From: Bacteroidota bacterium
GTDB lineage: Bacteria; Bacteroidota; Ignavibacteria; UBA10030; SZUA-254
Assembly (NCBI GenBank): GCA_036522515.1
Contig: DATDFQ010000058.1
Location: 1 to 64,000, forward strand
Direction of reading: 5' to 3'
DNA length: 64,000 bases
Part shown: positions 38,001-48,116 of the stretch, piece after piece
Layout: every line of letters starts with the position of its first letter
Numbering within the stretch: position 1 is the first letter of the stretch
The notes under the pieces: model-generated
Database searches by the model: none
What the model was told of the DNA's origin: nothing
Seen by the model: only the letters and a program-made list of their open reading frames with translations
Position numbers and translations under genes: made by a program

Positions 38001-38293
38001 ACCTGCTTGGAATTATTTAACCCATGCGCGAGCGATGCACCTCCGGGATAGAGCCCACCTATGCCGATACTGGCCTCGTTTTCCCAGAGGTAGGCATGCG
38101 TGCCGTCGGAGCCTATGATCGCTCCCGAGTCGTTGATTCCGTAAGGAAACTGAAAAGGGAGAGATTTGAGTTCATACACCTGAGCGGAGCCGATTGACGA
38201 GAGTAGCCCGCTCATTGCGCAGAGCAAAAGCAAAGAAAAATACGGTGTCTTCGTGGCTTTTTCCCTTTCCATCGCAGAGATGAGAGCTTTCAT
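35039..38293 (-). CDS. secreted HAF-repeat protein with peptidase-like core and T9SS tail
   Basis: A 1084-residue exported protein. Signal peptide to about residue 37. Residues 45-345 carry about six HAF repeats (DLGTFGGGTYSEARAIN, GQIVGSS, AYVWQNG), predicted to form a propeller. Residues 355-445 resemble an Ig-like sheet domain (WISGDIDTIRW...VILWYSLNGGQTW). Residues 450-745 form an unassigned domain with conserved C558 (NWGGSCFG), H659 (GGGHSILPY) and D682/N683 (VYDNS), like a papain-type triad. Residues 1002-1084 are a T9SS type A sorting tail (QNYPNPFNPRTTIEYDL...GVYFCRLQAG). Paralogue of the protein at 56195-59422. An alternative ATG at 38272 is possible. Confidence 0.85.
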   Translation of the reverse strand: MKALISAMEREKATKTPYFSLLLLCAMSGLLSSIGSAQVYELKSLPFQFPYGINDSGAIIGSDGTHAYLWENEASIGIGGLYPGGASLAHGLNNSKQVVGYAPPGLNQNVHAFLWQNFVMTDLGIVSNLYSEATCINDSGEIAGNAFDTTGAHPFFWKNGVAIDMATPGNQGSGAAGINNMGQVVGSSRLNDTTVHAYVWQNGGVTDLGTFGGGTYSEARAINNIGQIVGSSSLDGPSGTDAILWDGGLTDLGYIGIPGNASGWSVANDINDAGVVVGQSTWASPTYQVNTHAFVWRNGVMTDLNTVTDTTGGWELVGGTGINNQGDILCQAVQRAYPNFVQSVLLKRGDIFLKDPASGVKWISGDIDTIRWRSGLDPGEKVILWYSLNGGQTWRLIETNYPADEGKYLWSVPDTISTKVRILVTSASDFSKNDTSEIFKIKGYVLTKMSPTDDYIPYSIQSDRWGFGNTPLDCWPQYWYHRFDYTGVDPFTGGSYLLGENFAAEVFLNAHPADHPDWPSFVNTFGVDASYVKASASLYSPTAVARWEGIKGNWGGSCFGISTSNAIAFRNQTNFRNKYADFPFYVSANEVGSDTNTLPVINELFTHQFGNPHQAYNDSRWESMTPTLTVNELKSMLLSDDAPVRTLNIYNNGPDGGGHSILPYKLKQDAVQRNLYYLSVYDNSYPDVLDAQITIDTAQNSGHGSWEYPLWLHWGGNRGIYLADPAIDYLSHPTLPKNNPAWRASPFVVPPNLLEINPVRSASIHIRDIHGYETGYSDSVILAGIPGSRPDIILNGSTTPPYGYTLPDSAYSVSMSNFSSEISRIFFFVEDKTFGVERTGATQGQTDKIYFNGGVSVANPDTDAKTLRFVNILNQFVHQGQEKVFSLRSLTLSANDSVRMENTANDGIKFSSFGSSARTYKLELELDNYFTGRRRFAHDLVQLAGNSSHIIQPNWSTLGNGDLKILVDHGNDGTIDDSLLVSNQVTGVKGRGSFPVPGEYRLAQNYPNPFNPRTTIEYDLPARSHVRVAIYDLFGREVAVLVDGSEDAGYKSVEWNAVGVASGVYFCRLQAGDVTLTRKLVLMK

Positions 38294-38363
38294 TCAAGGG
38301 TTAAAAAACGTTGGACAGGAACCGTTGGCAAACCTGAGGCACTCCCATCGGAAACTTGCCTCC

Positions 38364-40688
38364 TCACAACGGCAACTTCATTTTTTTCATGAAAACGGCG
38401 TAGCGCGGGTCTTTTTCGATGTTGCGCAGGAGCGGATCACCCTTCATTCCGCATAGACCGCCATCACGCTGCTTGTATGCGCGCTCAAGCCATTCGAATG
38501 ACTTATCCGCCTCGCCCCGATACGCGTAGATTTCTGCAATCTGGTATGCGCCAATATCGCCAAATTCCTTTATATCGGAATCCAGCGCATTATTGGCTTC
38601 CTTCTTCTTACCTAATGCGTGATACACCAGTGCAAACCCATGTCGCTGCCAGGACGGTTCGGTTTCCATTTTCATTTCCAGGAGTGCGGAATCGGGTTTT
38701 CCTTTTTCCAAATACACGAGACCGAGGTTAAAGTGCACTAATGAATACTTCGGGTTCCACTCAATAGATTTTTTATATGCAGCCTCCGATTCGTCGAGTT
38801 GCCCGGCGTAGAAAGCATAAATACCGAGATTCGAGTAAAAGACCGCTCTGACCGGGTCGAGTTCAATCGCGCGACGAGTTAATCTCATTGCCTCATCGAA
38901 CCGCCCAAGTGTGGATGCTAAGTTGCTATAATTAACGATAGCACTAAGATTGCCAGGCTCCAGTTCGAGCGCTCTTTTGAAGGATGCGTCTGCCGCGCTC
39001 CAATCCCAATCGTAATTCGTTTGAATCAACCCCATCCTGGAATGTGCCGTGGCAAGGTTGGGATCGAGTTGGAGCGCCTTTTCTGCTTCCTGCCTCGCTT
39101 TGCGATAGCCCTCATCTGTAAGAATGTAGCCAATATCAGCCTGGGAAGCGTGGACCATTGCCAAATCGGCCCACGCCGGAGCGTAACCGGGATCGATCGA
39201 GAGCGCTTGCTCGAAGTAGTGGATCGCCTTCTCAAGATTTTCTTTACCGCGCATGTTAAAGAAACTCTTCCCGAGCAAGAAGGCATTGTACGCTTCAGGT
39301 TTAGTTGTTGCGGGATTGGCAATCCGCGCCTGTTCCGCCGTGGTCAGCTTTGCCTGAAGCGACGAAGCAATCTTCTGTGCAATCTCGCTCTGGATCGTAA
39401 AGACCTCTTTAAATTCTCTGTCATAGTTGTCCGCCCAAAGATGTTCGTCTGTGTTGGCGTCGATTAACTGAGCGGTGATCCGTACCTGATTGCCGGCTCG
39501 CCGCACACTGCCTTCTAGAACAACTCCCGCATTGAGTTCCTTGCCGATTTCACGTATCGTCTTTTTTGTTCCTTTATACTGAATAACGGAAGTGCGGGAT
39601 ATGACCTTAAGGTCGGCAATTTTTGCGAGCTGCGTCAGGATGTCCTCGGTGATCCCGTCGCTGAAGTATTCATCCTCTTTCTGATCGCTGCTCATATTAG
39701 CAAATGGCAGCACGGCGATTGTTTTACTGTTCGCACCGGTGGGATGGGCTCCCGGCATAAACAGATAGAGACCCGCGGCAATAACGAGAACTGCCGCGGC
39801 GGCAAGAATCCACGGGAGCTTTGAACGCTCTTTCACGATGACGGTTTTTACCGTGCCCGTTGTTTCGCTCTGAAGTGCGCGCAAGTCGGCAACAATCTCG
39901 TCGGCTTTCTGGTAGCGCTGTGTTCTGTCTTTATGGAGACATTTTGCGATGACCTGCTCCAGTGCCGGAGGAATATTCTGCCGGAGAGATTTTACCGGCG
40001 CGGGTTCTTCATTCGCGATCGAATAGGTCAAAGCAGCTTCATGCTCGCCACGGAAAGGAAGCCGCAATGTTGTCATTTCATACAGGACGACGCCGAGCGA
40101 AAACAAATCGGCACGGTGGTCAATATCTTCTCCCCGCAACTGCTCCGGCGCCATGTAGGCAAGCGTACCGATGGTACTGCCGGTTTTCGTCAACTGTGTG
40201 GTGCCGCGAAGCTTCGCAAGGCCAAAGTCGGTGATTTTCACTTTCCCTTCACCGGTCAGCATCACGTTATCGCTCTTGATGTCACGGTGAACGATCTGTT
40301 GCCGGTGGGCGTGAGCCAGGCCATCGGCAATCTGGATACCATCGTCGATCACTTCGGCAATTGTAAACTCTTTGTCTTCCGACTTCAGCTTCTTGAGTTT
40401 TGATTTCAGTGTGCCGCCGGCAATGTACTCCAGCACGAGGAACTTCTTCCCATCGGCTTCATCGATATCAAAGATTGTGGCGATGTTGGGATGGTTGAGT
40501 GCGGAGATCGCTCTGGCTTCCTGTTCGAACCGCGCCACATCCTCCGGCGATGAAACGACGCTTGCCGGAAGAAATTTTAATGCGACATCGCGATCGAGCT
40601 TGGTGTCGTGGGCTTTATAGACAATGCCCATGCCGCCCTCGCCGAGCTTCTCAAGGATCTTGTAGTGAGACATTGTTTGGTTGATCAT
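38364..40688 (-). CDS. Ser/Thr protein kinase with TolB-like and TPR domains
   Basis: A 774-residue transmembrane signalling protein. Kinase domain residues 9-270: glycine loop LGEGGMG, K38 in VALKF, HRD at 134-136, DFG at 154-156, and YMAPEQLRG. A single TM helix follows (about 303-325, ILAAAAVLVIAAGLYLF). Next comes a TolB/FlgO-like domain (IAVLPFANMSSDQKEDEYFSDGITED; about 335-470), then TPR helices to the end (about 490-770). The start ATG at 40688 was chosen by match to the paralogue's MIGQTISHYRILEKLGEGG; a TTG 24 bases upstream is unlikely. Shared-type promoter at 40725-40753. Target unknown. Confidence 0.9.
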   Translation of the reverse strand: MINQTMSHYKILEKLGEGGMGIVYKAHDTKLDRDVALKFLPASVVSSPEDVARFEQEARAISALNHPNIATIFDIDEADGKKFLVLEYIAGGTLKSKLKKLKSEDKEFTIAEVIDDGIQIADGLAHAHRQQIVHRDIKSDNVMLTGEGKVKITDFGLAKLRGTTQLTKTGSTIGTLAYMAPEQLRGEDIDHRADLFSLGVVLYEMTTLRLPFRGEHEAALTYSIANEEPAPVKSLRQNIPPALEQVIAKCLHKDRTQRYQKADEIVADLRALQSETTGTVKTVIVKERSKLPWILAAAAVLVIAAGLYLFMPGAHPTGANSKTIAVLPFANMSSDQKEDEYFSDGITEDILTQLAKIADLKVISRTSVIQYKGTKKTIREIGKELNAGVVLEGSVRRAGNQVRITAQLIDANTDEHLWADNYDREFKEVFTIQSEIAQKIASSLQAKLTTAEQARIANPATTKPEAYNAFLLGKSFFNMRGKENLEKAIHYFEQALSIDPGYAPAWADLAMVHASQADIGYILTDEGYRKARQEAEKALQLDPNLATAHSRMGLIQTNYDWDWSAADASFKRALELEPGNLSAIVNYSNLASTLGRFDEAMRLTRRAIELDPVRAVFYSNLGIYAFYAGQLDESEAAYKKSIEWNPKYSLVHFNLGLVYLEKGKPDSALLEMKMETEPSWQRHGFALVYHALGKKKEANNALDSDIKEFGDIGAYQIAEIYAYRGEADKSFEWLERAYKQRDGGLCGMKGDPLLRNIEKDPRYAVFMKKMKLPL

Positions 40689-40724
40689 TCGCGCACAAGC
40701 AACGCAATTCAAAGAATTGAGGCT

Positions 40725-40753
40725 AAACTAACCAATCCGTCAACCATTATCAA
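40725..40753 (-). promoter_or_regulatory. TTGATA-N17-TAGTTT promoter, copy 1
   Basis: On the minus strand: TTGATA (40753-40748), 17 bases, TAGTTT (40730-40725), then AGCC. Upstream flank TTTGATAATGGT matches copy 2 (44396-44424), and TTGGTTAGTTT matches copies 3 and 4. The start near 40718 precedes the kinase ATG by about 30 bases. Confidence 0.6.
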
Positions 40754-40783
40754 ATGCGGCGCGGCCTGCGGCGGGATCGAACC

Positions 40784-43366
<2,583 letters not shown>

Positions 43367-43393
43367 TATTGTCGCCCAACCGGAAAGGTCATA

Positions 43394-44278
43394 TCACGCA
43401 AGCGGTATCGTTACCACAACCGTATTGCCATTTCCTTTGTATTCGATGTCCAGGGCGAATGCCGTCATCGCAATTCCCCGTCCGTGATTGTCGAACACAC
43501 GGGCCTCGTCGAAATCGAGATACTTCGCGTAATCAAATCCTTTTCCCTGATCCTCGATCGTGATTCTCAGCTTCGAAACTTGTTTCTCAACGTGCAGGCG
43601 TACGTACTTGTTTTCGTACTCGGGCATTGCCAGTCGACGCTCGACTTCATCGCGCAATCTTCCTCCCGCCAGGCAAGCCGTCTTTTCGTCATACGTGATG
43701 CCGAGATTTCCATGCTCGATGGCGTTCGTGATGAGCTCGGAGATGACCAGAGCCTTCTCCGATTCGGGCGACGCATGCGCGATCCGGACGGCAAGGAATT
43801 CGCCCTCACCCAGAGTCCGAAAATGAAATGTGCCATCGATCAGAAGTCCGAACGGGTTTTCATTCTCCCTGACGTTCTGAAGCAGGGTCTCCCGCGAACG
43901 GACATCCGTCACCGCCGCCCGGACGATCGAGACGAGCACACCCTTGTCAACAGGTTTCGTAAGATAATAGTAAGCGCCGGCATTGATGCCCTCCCTGATG
44001 TGTTCGGCGCTGTCCCTGGCGGTTTGCATGATCACCGGCGTGTGCTCGAATTCGGATTGATCTTTCAGCCATCGCAGCAACTCGATCCCGCTCATCTTCG
44101 GCATCTCCCAATCAAGAAGGATCGCCGTGATCGATTTGCCCTGCTGTTGAATAAGCGACTGAGCCTCGGCTCCGTCCTTCGCGGTGAGAAGACGATACTG
44201 CTCTTTTCCCAGAATCGCCGTGATCAGAAGCAGAGTGGTCGGATCGTCGTCAACGATGAGGATCGTATCGTCTGGCAT
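43394..44278 (-). CDS. response regulator fused to RsbW-like ATPase domain
   Basis: A 294-residue protein. Receiver domain residues 1-125 with D10-D12 acidic patch, phospho-acceptor D56 in ILLDWEMP, and K109 in YLTKPVDK. Residues 150-294 form a GHKL/HATPase_c domain of the anti-sigma (RsbW) kind: N-box ELITNAIEHGNLG, DQGKGFD and HGRGIAMTAF, with no dimerisation histidine box. It may be a phosphorylation-controlled Ser kinase or anti-sigma switch, or take phosphate from the hybrid kinase encoded 27 bases downstream. Promoter-like element at 44396-44424, leader about 110 bases. Confidence 0.85.
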   Translation of the reverse strand: MPDDTILIVDDDPTTLLLITAILGKEQYRLLTAKDGAEAQSLIQQQGKSITAILLDWEMPKMSGIELLRWLKDQSEFEHTPVIMQTARDSAEHIREGINAGAYYYLTKPVDKGVLVSIVRAAVTDVRSRETLLQNVRENENPFGLLIDGTFHFRTLGEGEFLAVRIAHASPESEKALVISELITNAIEHGNLGITYDEKTACLAGGRLRDEVERRLAMPEYENKYVRLHVEKQVSKLRITIEDQGKGFDYAKYLDFDEARVFDNHGRGIAMTAFALDIEYKGNGNTVVVTIPLA

Positions 44279-44395
44279 ATGCGGACTCAGTTCAAGAGAA
44301 GTGGTGCCCGGGGCATGTTCTCAGAAACGCTCGCTGTGCACTGTACGCTGTCCCGTCTCGGATGGGTTTGGCGGGGTGTTTCAGGCTTTGGCTAA

Positions 44396-44424
44396 AAAGT
44401 AGGAAGAAGATCCACCATTATCAA
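44396..44424 (-). promoter_or_regulatory. TTGATA-N17-TACTTT promoter, copy 2
   Basis: On the minus strand: TTGATA (44424-44419), 17 bases, TACTTT (44401-44396), then TTAGCC. Shares TTTGATAATGG with copy 1 and lies upstream of the REC-HATPase/hybrid kinase pair, start point near 44389. Confidence 0.5.
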
Positions 44425-44445
44425 ATACCGAACTGTTTTACTCCC

Positions 44446-45774
44446 TCAGTGGTTCCCGTCGCTTACGCAAGGATCGTACCCCACGTTGCCAAAATTTCTG
44501 AGCGAGAGTTGGTACCCGAGGTTTCTGACTATATTCCACCAGAGGCCCGTTCGTGATTTCCACATGCGCTGAACGATCGAGCGTGAGGAATAGAACTTGC
44601 GCGCCATCCATTCCATGCCCATTAACAGTTCCTCCGGCGACATGCGGGCCGGCTGAAAGACAACGTGTTTCTTGCCGTCGTATTTGGACCAATCCCGGGT
44701 CAGAATCCTCCCTTCGGCTTCAAGACGCAGAAAGAGCGGTGTGTTGGGAAATGGGATAAGCACGCTGATCGTTGCGGAGTCGATTGCGATGTCGCGGAAA
44801 TAATCCAACGTGTCGCGAAAAATCGATTTTTCGTCATGATCAAACCCGAACACCGTTCCTGCCTGGATCGCGATTCGGTGTTCGTGAAGCCGCGACACCA
44901 CCTCCCGGTAGGCAGACACCTTGTTATGCTTCTTGTTCGCCGCATTCAGACTCTGTTGAGACACAGATTCCAAACCTATGAAGAACGCCTTGCACCCGCT
45001 TCGGGCTGCGAGTTGCAAGAACTCGTCGTCGAACGCGGCGTCATGAGTCACCTGGCTGGTCCACCACCGCCGAAAAGGAGCGATTGCCCGAAAGAGTTCC
45101 TTCGCGTACTCCCGATTCGCGCCGATATTATCGTCCCAAAAAATGAGAGCTCGACCCGGCATGCGGCGGATTTCATCAACCACCTCACCGATGGGCCGGT
45201 ATCGCATCCGGCGGCTGTACATGGCCGGAATCGTGCAGTAATCGCACGCAAAGGGACAACCCCTGGTTGCAATGGAAACCCCTTTTCCGTGCACACGCCC
45301 TTTGATCAAATCCCAACGGGGTGCAGGCATCTTTTTGAGATCGGGCAGGTGGTCGTCGCGATAGAACTTCGCCAGTCGGCCATTCTCAACATCTTCCAGA
45401 ATGCGAGGCCAAACTAGTTCGCCTTCGCCGATCACAACCGCGTCCGCGTGCTGTGCCACCTCCCCGGGCATGAGAGTCGCATGAGGTCCGCCGATGACAA
45501 CCGGTATTCCCCGGTCATGATATCGCTTTGCGAGGCCGTATGCGTGAGGCGCGGCAGCCGTATTTGCCGTAATTCCAACAAGCGAAAACGGTTTGTCAAA
45601 GCGGACTTTCTGGACGATTTCGTCGGTGTGTGTGACCCGCCAGTGAGGCGGCGTGTGCGCAGCCAGCAACGGCATCGTGAGTTGCGGGAAGCGAATGATT
45701 CTCCGGTGACGAACGAATCGGGAGGCGTCGGATTCAGCCGTGATCAATTCGACCCAGTATCTATGTTTCGTCAT
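44446..45774 (-). CDS. B12-binding-domain radical SAM protein
   Basis: A 442-residue radical SAM enzyme. The N-terminal about 140 residues are a cobalamin-binding-like fold (VGITANTAAAPHAYGLAKRY, VIGGPHATLMPGEVAQHADAVVIGEGE) but without the DxHxxG cobalamin motif. The radical SAM core starts with the cluster motif TRGCPFACDYCTIP, a CxxxCxxC. C-terminal part: FGFDHDEKSIFRDTLDY. This layout is common in BchE/PilB-like and hopanoid- or carotenoid-modifying enzymes. The substrate cannot be told. Shared-type promoter at 45855-45883. Start ATG at 45774. Confidence 0.85.
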   Translation of the reverse strand: MTKHRYWVELITAESDASRFVRHRRIIRFPQLTMPLLAAHTPPHWRVTHTDEIVQKVRFDKPFSLVGITANTAAAPHAYGLAKRYHDRGIPVVIGGPHATLMPGEVAQHADAVVIGEGELVWPRILEDVENGRLAKFYRDDHLPDLKKMPAPRWDLIKGRVHGKGVSIATRGCPFACDYCTIPAMYSRRMRYRPIGEVVDEIRRMPGRALIFWDDNIGANREYAKELFRAIAPFRRWWTSQVTHDAAFDDEFLQLAARSGCKAFFIGLESVSQQSLNAANKKHNKVSAYREVVSRLHEHRIAIQAGTVFGFDHDEKSIFRDTLDYFRDIAIDSATISVLIPFPNTPLFLRLEAEGRILTRDWSKYDGKKHVVFQPARMSPEELLMGMEWMARKFYSSRSIVQRMWKSRTGLWWNIVRNLGYQLSLRNFGNVGYDPCVSDGNH

Positions 45775-45854
45775 CCCCTTCCCTCCTTGGCAAAGCGCGC
45801 GATCTTGCTTCCGCCCGGCATTCGAATGTTCTTAACACAAGAGTGAGCGACACC

Positions 45855-45883
45855 AAACTAGCCAATATCTCAACTACTATCAA
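45855..45883 (-). promoter_or_regulatory. TTGATA-N17-TAGTTT promoter, copy 3
   Basis: On the minus strand: GGGAG-TTGATA (45883-45878), 17 bases, TAGTTT (45860-45855), GGTGTC. The flanking GGGAG/GTTGATAGT and GGYTAGTTTGGTGTC are almost the same as in copy 4 (63685-63713). Start near 45848, about 74 bases before the radical SAM ATG. Confidence 0.6.
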
Positions 45884-45924
45884 CTCCCTTCATCGTCAGG
45901 CAGTGTCTCAATTTCACCGAGCAT

Positions 45925-46001
45925 GTCATCCTGAGGGAGCGTAGCGACCGAAGGATCTCGTCTATCCGATCTGCGAGATCCTTCGCTTCGCTCAGGATGA
46001 C
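45925..46001. repeat. TCATCCTGAG inverted repeat
   Basis: A well-preserved copy: arm TGTCATCCTGAGGGAGCGTAGCG-ACCGAAGGATCTCG and opposed arm CGAGATCCTTCGCTTCGCTCAGGATGACA, giving a long imperfect stem. It occupies part of the 414-base gap (45775-46188) between the divergent radical SAM and exonuclease genes; the rest holds promoter copy 3 and the family 2 palindrome at 46059-46084. Confidence 0.8.
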
Positions 46002-46058
46002 AAAATAAGACGCCACCCATCGTCAGGTACTGCCTGAACTTCGGTGTGATCCCGTTAC

Positions 46059-46084
46059 GCGACCTGAAGGTCGCGCCTACCGAT
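46059..46084. repeat. palindromic repeat, family 2, second copy
   Basis: GCGACCT-GA-AGGTCGC followed by GCCTACCGAT. Same loop and same trailing sequence as 9637-9654 plus flank, but with a different, still fully paired stem, so pairing rather than sequence is conserved. Confidence 0.6.
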
Positions 46085-46188
46085 GCCTCGGACCTGGCAG
46101 GCGCAGCCTTTTGGTATATTCGCAGGAACCCGTACCTTGAGGGGTCCGGGTGGACCCCGGGAAATCAGAATGGAATGAGGAATGTCAA

Positions 46189-47061
46189 ATGAAAATACAT
46201 CTCATCGACGGCACGTACGAGCTCTTCCGCAACTACTTCGGCGCTCCGAAGAGGCAAGCGCCGGATGGAAGCGAGGTCGGGGCGACCGTTGGCCTCGTCC
46301 GGAGCCTCATTTCGCTTCTTCATACGCACGGGACAACGCACCTTGCATGCGCGTTCGATCACGTGATCAAATCTTTCCGCAATAAGCTCTATGCCGGCTA
46401 CAAAACCGAAGAAGGGGTTGACAAGGAACTTCTTGCGCAGTTCTCCCTGGCGGAGAAGGCGGTCTCCGCTCTGGGTATTGTCGTGTGGCCGATGGTCGAG
46501 TTCGAAGCGGACGATGCTCTCTCAACGGCTGCATCGCGCTTCAGGGACGCAAAGGGGGTCGATCAGGTCGTCATATGCTCGCCGGACAAGGATCTTGCCC
46601 AGTCGGTGCGGGGCAAAAAGGTGGTTTGCTGGGACAGGCGCCGTGAGATCGTGCTCGATGAAAAAGGCGTTCTCCAGAAGTTCGGAGTGCGACCGGAATC
46701 GATCCCGGACTGGCTTGCGCTGGTGGGAGACTCTGCCGATGGTTACCCCGGAATTCCCGGGTGGGGGGAAAAATCGACCTCCGCGGTACTTGCCCGGTTC
46801 AGGCATCTGGAACAAATCCCGGCTGACTTCAAGAAATGGAGAGTGCCGGTGAGCCGCGCACAATATCTCTCGGAGAATCTTGAAGGCCATCGCATCGACG
46901 CCTTGTTATTTCGCCGGTTGGCCACCCTCCGCGAGGACGTTCCGCTCCGGGAGAAGCTTCCTGATTTGAAATGGCGCGGTGCGAAAAGAAGTTTCAAGTC
47001 TCTTTGCGCGGACCTGGGAGTGAACACCCTCCCGGAGCGCATTTCAGCGTGGCGTTCCTAA
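46189..47061 (+). CDS. 5'-3' exonuclease / flap endonuclease (PolI N-terminal domain type)
   Basis: A 290-residue stand-alone structure-specific nuclease. The acidic metal-binding residues are visible: D7 in IHLIDGTYELFR, EADDAL (about 103-108) and SPDKDL. The helix-hairpin-helix region is GDSADGYPGIPGWGEKSTS, the usual H3TH motif for DNA binding. Start ATG at 46189, preceded by GAGGAA at SD spacing; a GTG at 46150 in the same frame has no SD. An extended -10-like TGGTATATT lies at 46112-46120. It could process Okazaki fragments or flaps, or act in repair. No polymerase domain is attached. Confidence 0.87.
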   Translation: MKIHLIDGTYELFRNYFGAPKRQAPDGSEVGATVGLVRSLISLLHTHGTTHLACAFDHVIKSFRNKLYAGYKTEEGVDKELLAQFSLAEKAVSALGIVVWPMVEFEADDALSTAASRFRDAKGVDQVVICSPDKDLAQSVRGKKVVCWDRRREIVLDEKGVLQKFGVRPESIPDWLALVGDSADGYPGIPGWGEKSTSAVLARFRHLEQIPADFKKWRVPVSRAQYLSENLEGHRIDALLFRRLATLREDVPLREKLPDLKWRGAKRSFKSLCADLGVNTLPERISAWRS

Positions 47062-47117
47062 TGTGGCGGGTGGGATCAACCGTCTTCTGACGAGCGAATC
47101 ATTCCCGAATCTTTTCT

Positions 47118-48116
47118 TCACCCGCCGCCCACTCCGTCCGCTGGAGGGGAGCCCGGGTTCGTCATCGGTTCAAGCATCGCCACCACGACCTCACGCGGTC
47201 CCTCGAAGGGCTCCCGACCGTGCGCGGTGCGAATATTGTCCACGAGCAGCAGATCGCCATCCTGCCATCGCTCGCGTGCGGCGTTCGCATCGTACACTTC
47301 GTTGATCGCCCGGACGACGTCCGCTCCGAACGCTTCGCCGTCGCCAAAGCGGGTGTTGAACGGCAGCCCCTGCTCGCCGTAGAGGTCTATCAGGTATTCG
47401 CGCACTTCCGGATCGAGCGTCCATTCGTTCAGGAAAGCGATCTGGTTGAACCAGCACCGCCGGCCGTTAAGGGGGTGTTGTCGGATTGCGTTCCGCCGCT
47501 GCCAGGTTCGCAGCCCGCCGCCGGGCTGCCACTCGAACCTGATGGCGTTGGCCCGGCAATAACTCTCGACGGCGGCACGGTCGTTTGTGCCGAATGCCTC
47601 GGCGAACGACGCCCCGATCTCTTCATTATAATTGCGGATCAAGAGCCAACCCAGCCGCTCAAAGCGGCGGACCAACTCTGCGGGAAGCGCCTCAAGCACT
47701 GCGGCCGAATCGGCCACCGGGGTGGCTCCCCCGGAAGTTGCCGCCCTCAGGCATGCGAAGAGGATGAGGCCGGGGGGCGCGTGCAGATAACTGAGTTCGT
47801 GGTGCATGCACATCGCCTGGCCGGGCGGCCACTTGGACGCGGAGTAGACCCCCTGAGCATAGACGTGCCGGGGTGCGAATGCCTCTTTCTCTTCGATGAG
47901 GTTCCCCAATTGCCGGAAGACGGCACCGGCGCCTGCTGCGTCCCGGAGCCCCAGGCCGCGCACCATGAGCGAGCCGTGCTCATTTACAAGGTCACGCAAC
48001 ATGGCACAGTGCCCGGCAGCCCAGCGCACCGCGTCGCCGTTCGGTTCTGCAGTGAGCATCGGCGGCTTCCCGGGGCGCAAATCCACGTTGACGATGGAGA
48101 TCGAGGGCGAGCTCAT
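47118..48116 (-). CDS. TauD/SyrP/AsnO-like Fe(II)/2-oxoglutarate oxygenase
   Basis: A 332-residue non-heme iron oxygenase. The facial triad is H105-x-E107 (MCMHHELSYLH) plus distal H299 (DNIRTAHGREPF), and R308 is the likely 2-oxoglutarate clamp. HxE instead of HxD is the form seen in amino-acid beta-hydroxylases such as AsnO and VioC and in SyrP-type NRPS tailoring enzymes. Its ATG overlaps the NRPS stop by 4 bases (ATGA), so it is last in the six-gene operon and probably hydroxylates the free or carrier-bound amino acid. The hydroxylation target is inference. It converges with the exonuclease gene, 56 bases apart. Confidence 0.88.
   Translation of the reverse strand: MSSPSISIVNVDLRPGKPPMLTAEPNGDAVRWAAGHCAMLRDLVNEHGSLMVRGLGLRDAAGAGAVFRQLGNLIEEKEAFAPRHVYAQGVYSASKWPPGQAMCMHHELSYLHAPPGLILFACLRAATSGGATPVADSAAVLEALPAELVRRFERLGWLLIRNYNEEIGASFAEAFGTNDRAAVESYCRANAIRFEWQPGGGLRTWQRRNAIRQHPLNGRRCWFNQIAFLNEWTLDPEVREYLIDLYGEQGLPFNTRFGDGEAFGADVVRAINEVYDANAARERWQDGDLLLVDNIRTAHGREPFEGPREVVVAMLEPMTNPGSPPADGVGGG

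Noticed and set aside
46150..46188. GTG start for the exonuclease
   Set aside because: No ribosome-binding site; the ATG at 46189 has GAGGAA at proper spacing and begins at the conserved N-terminus.
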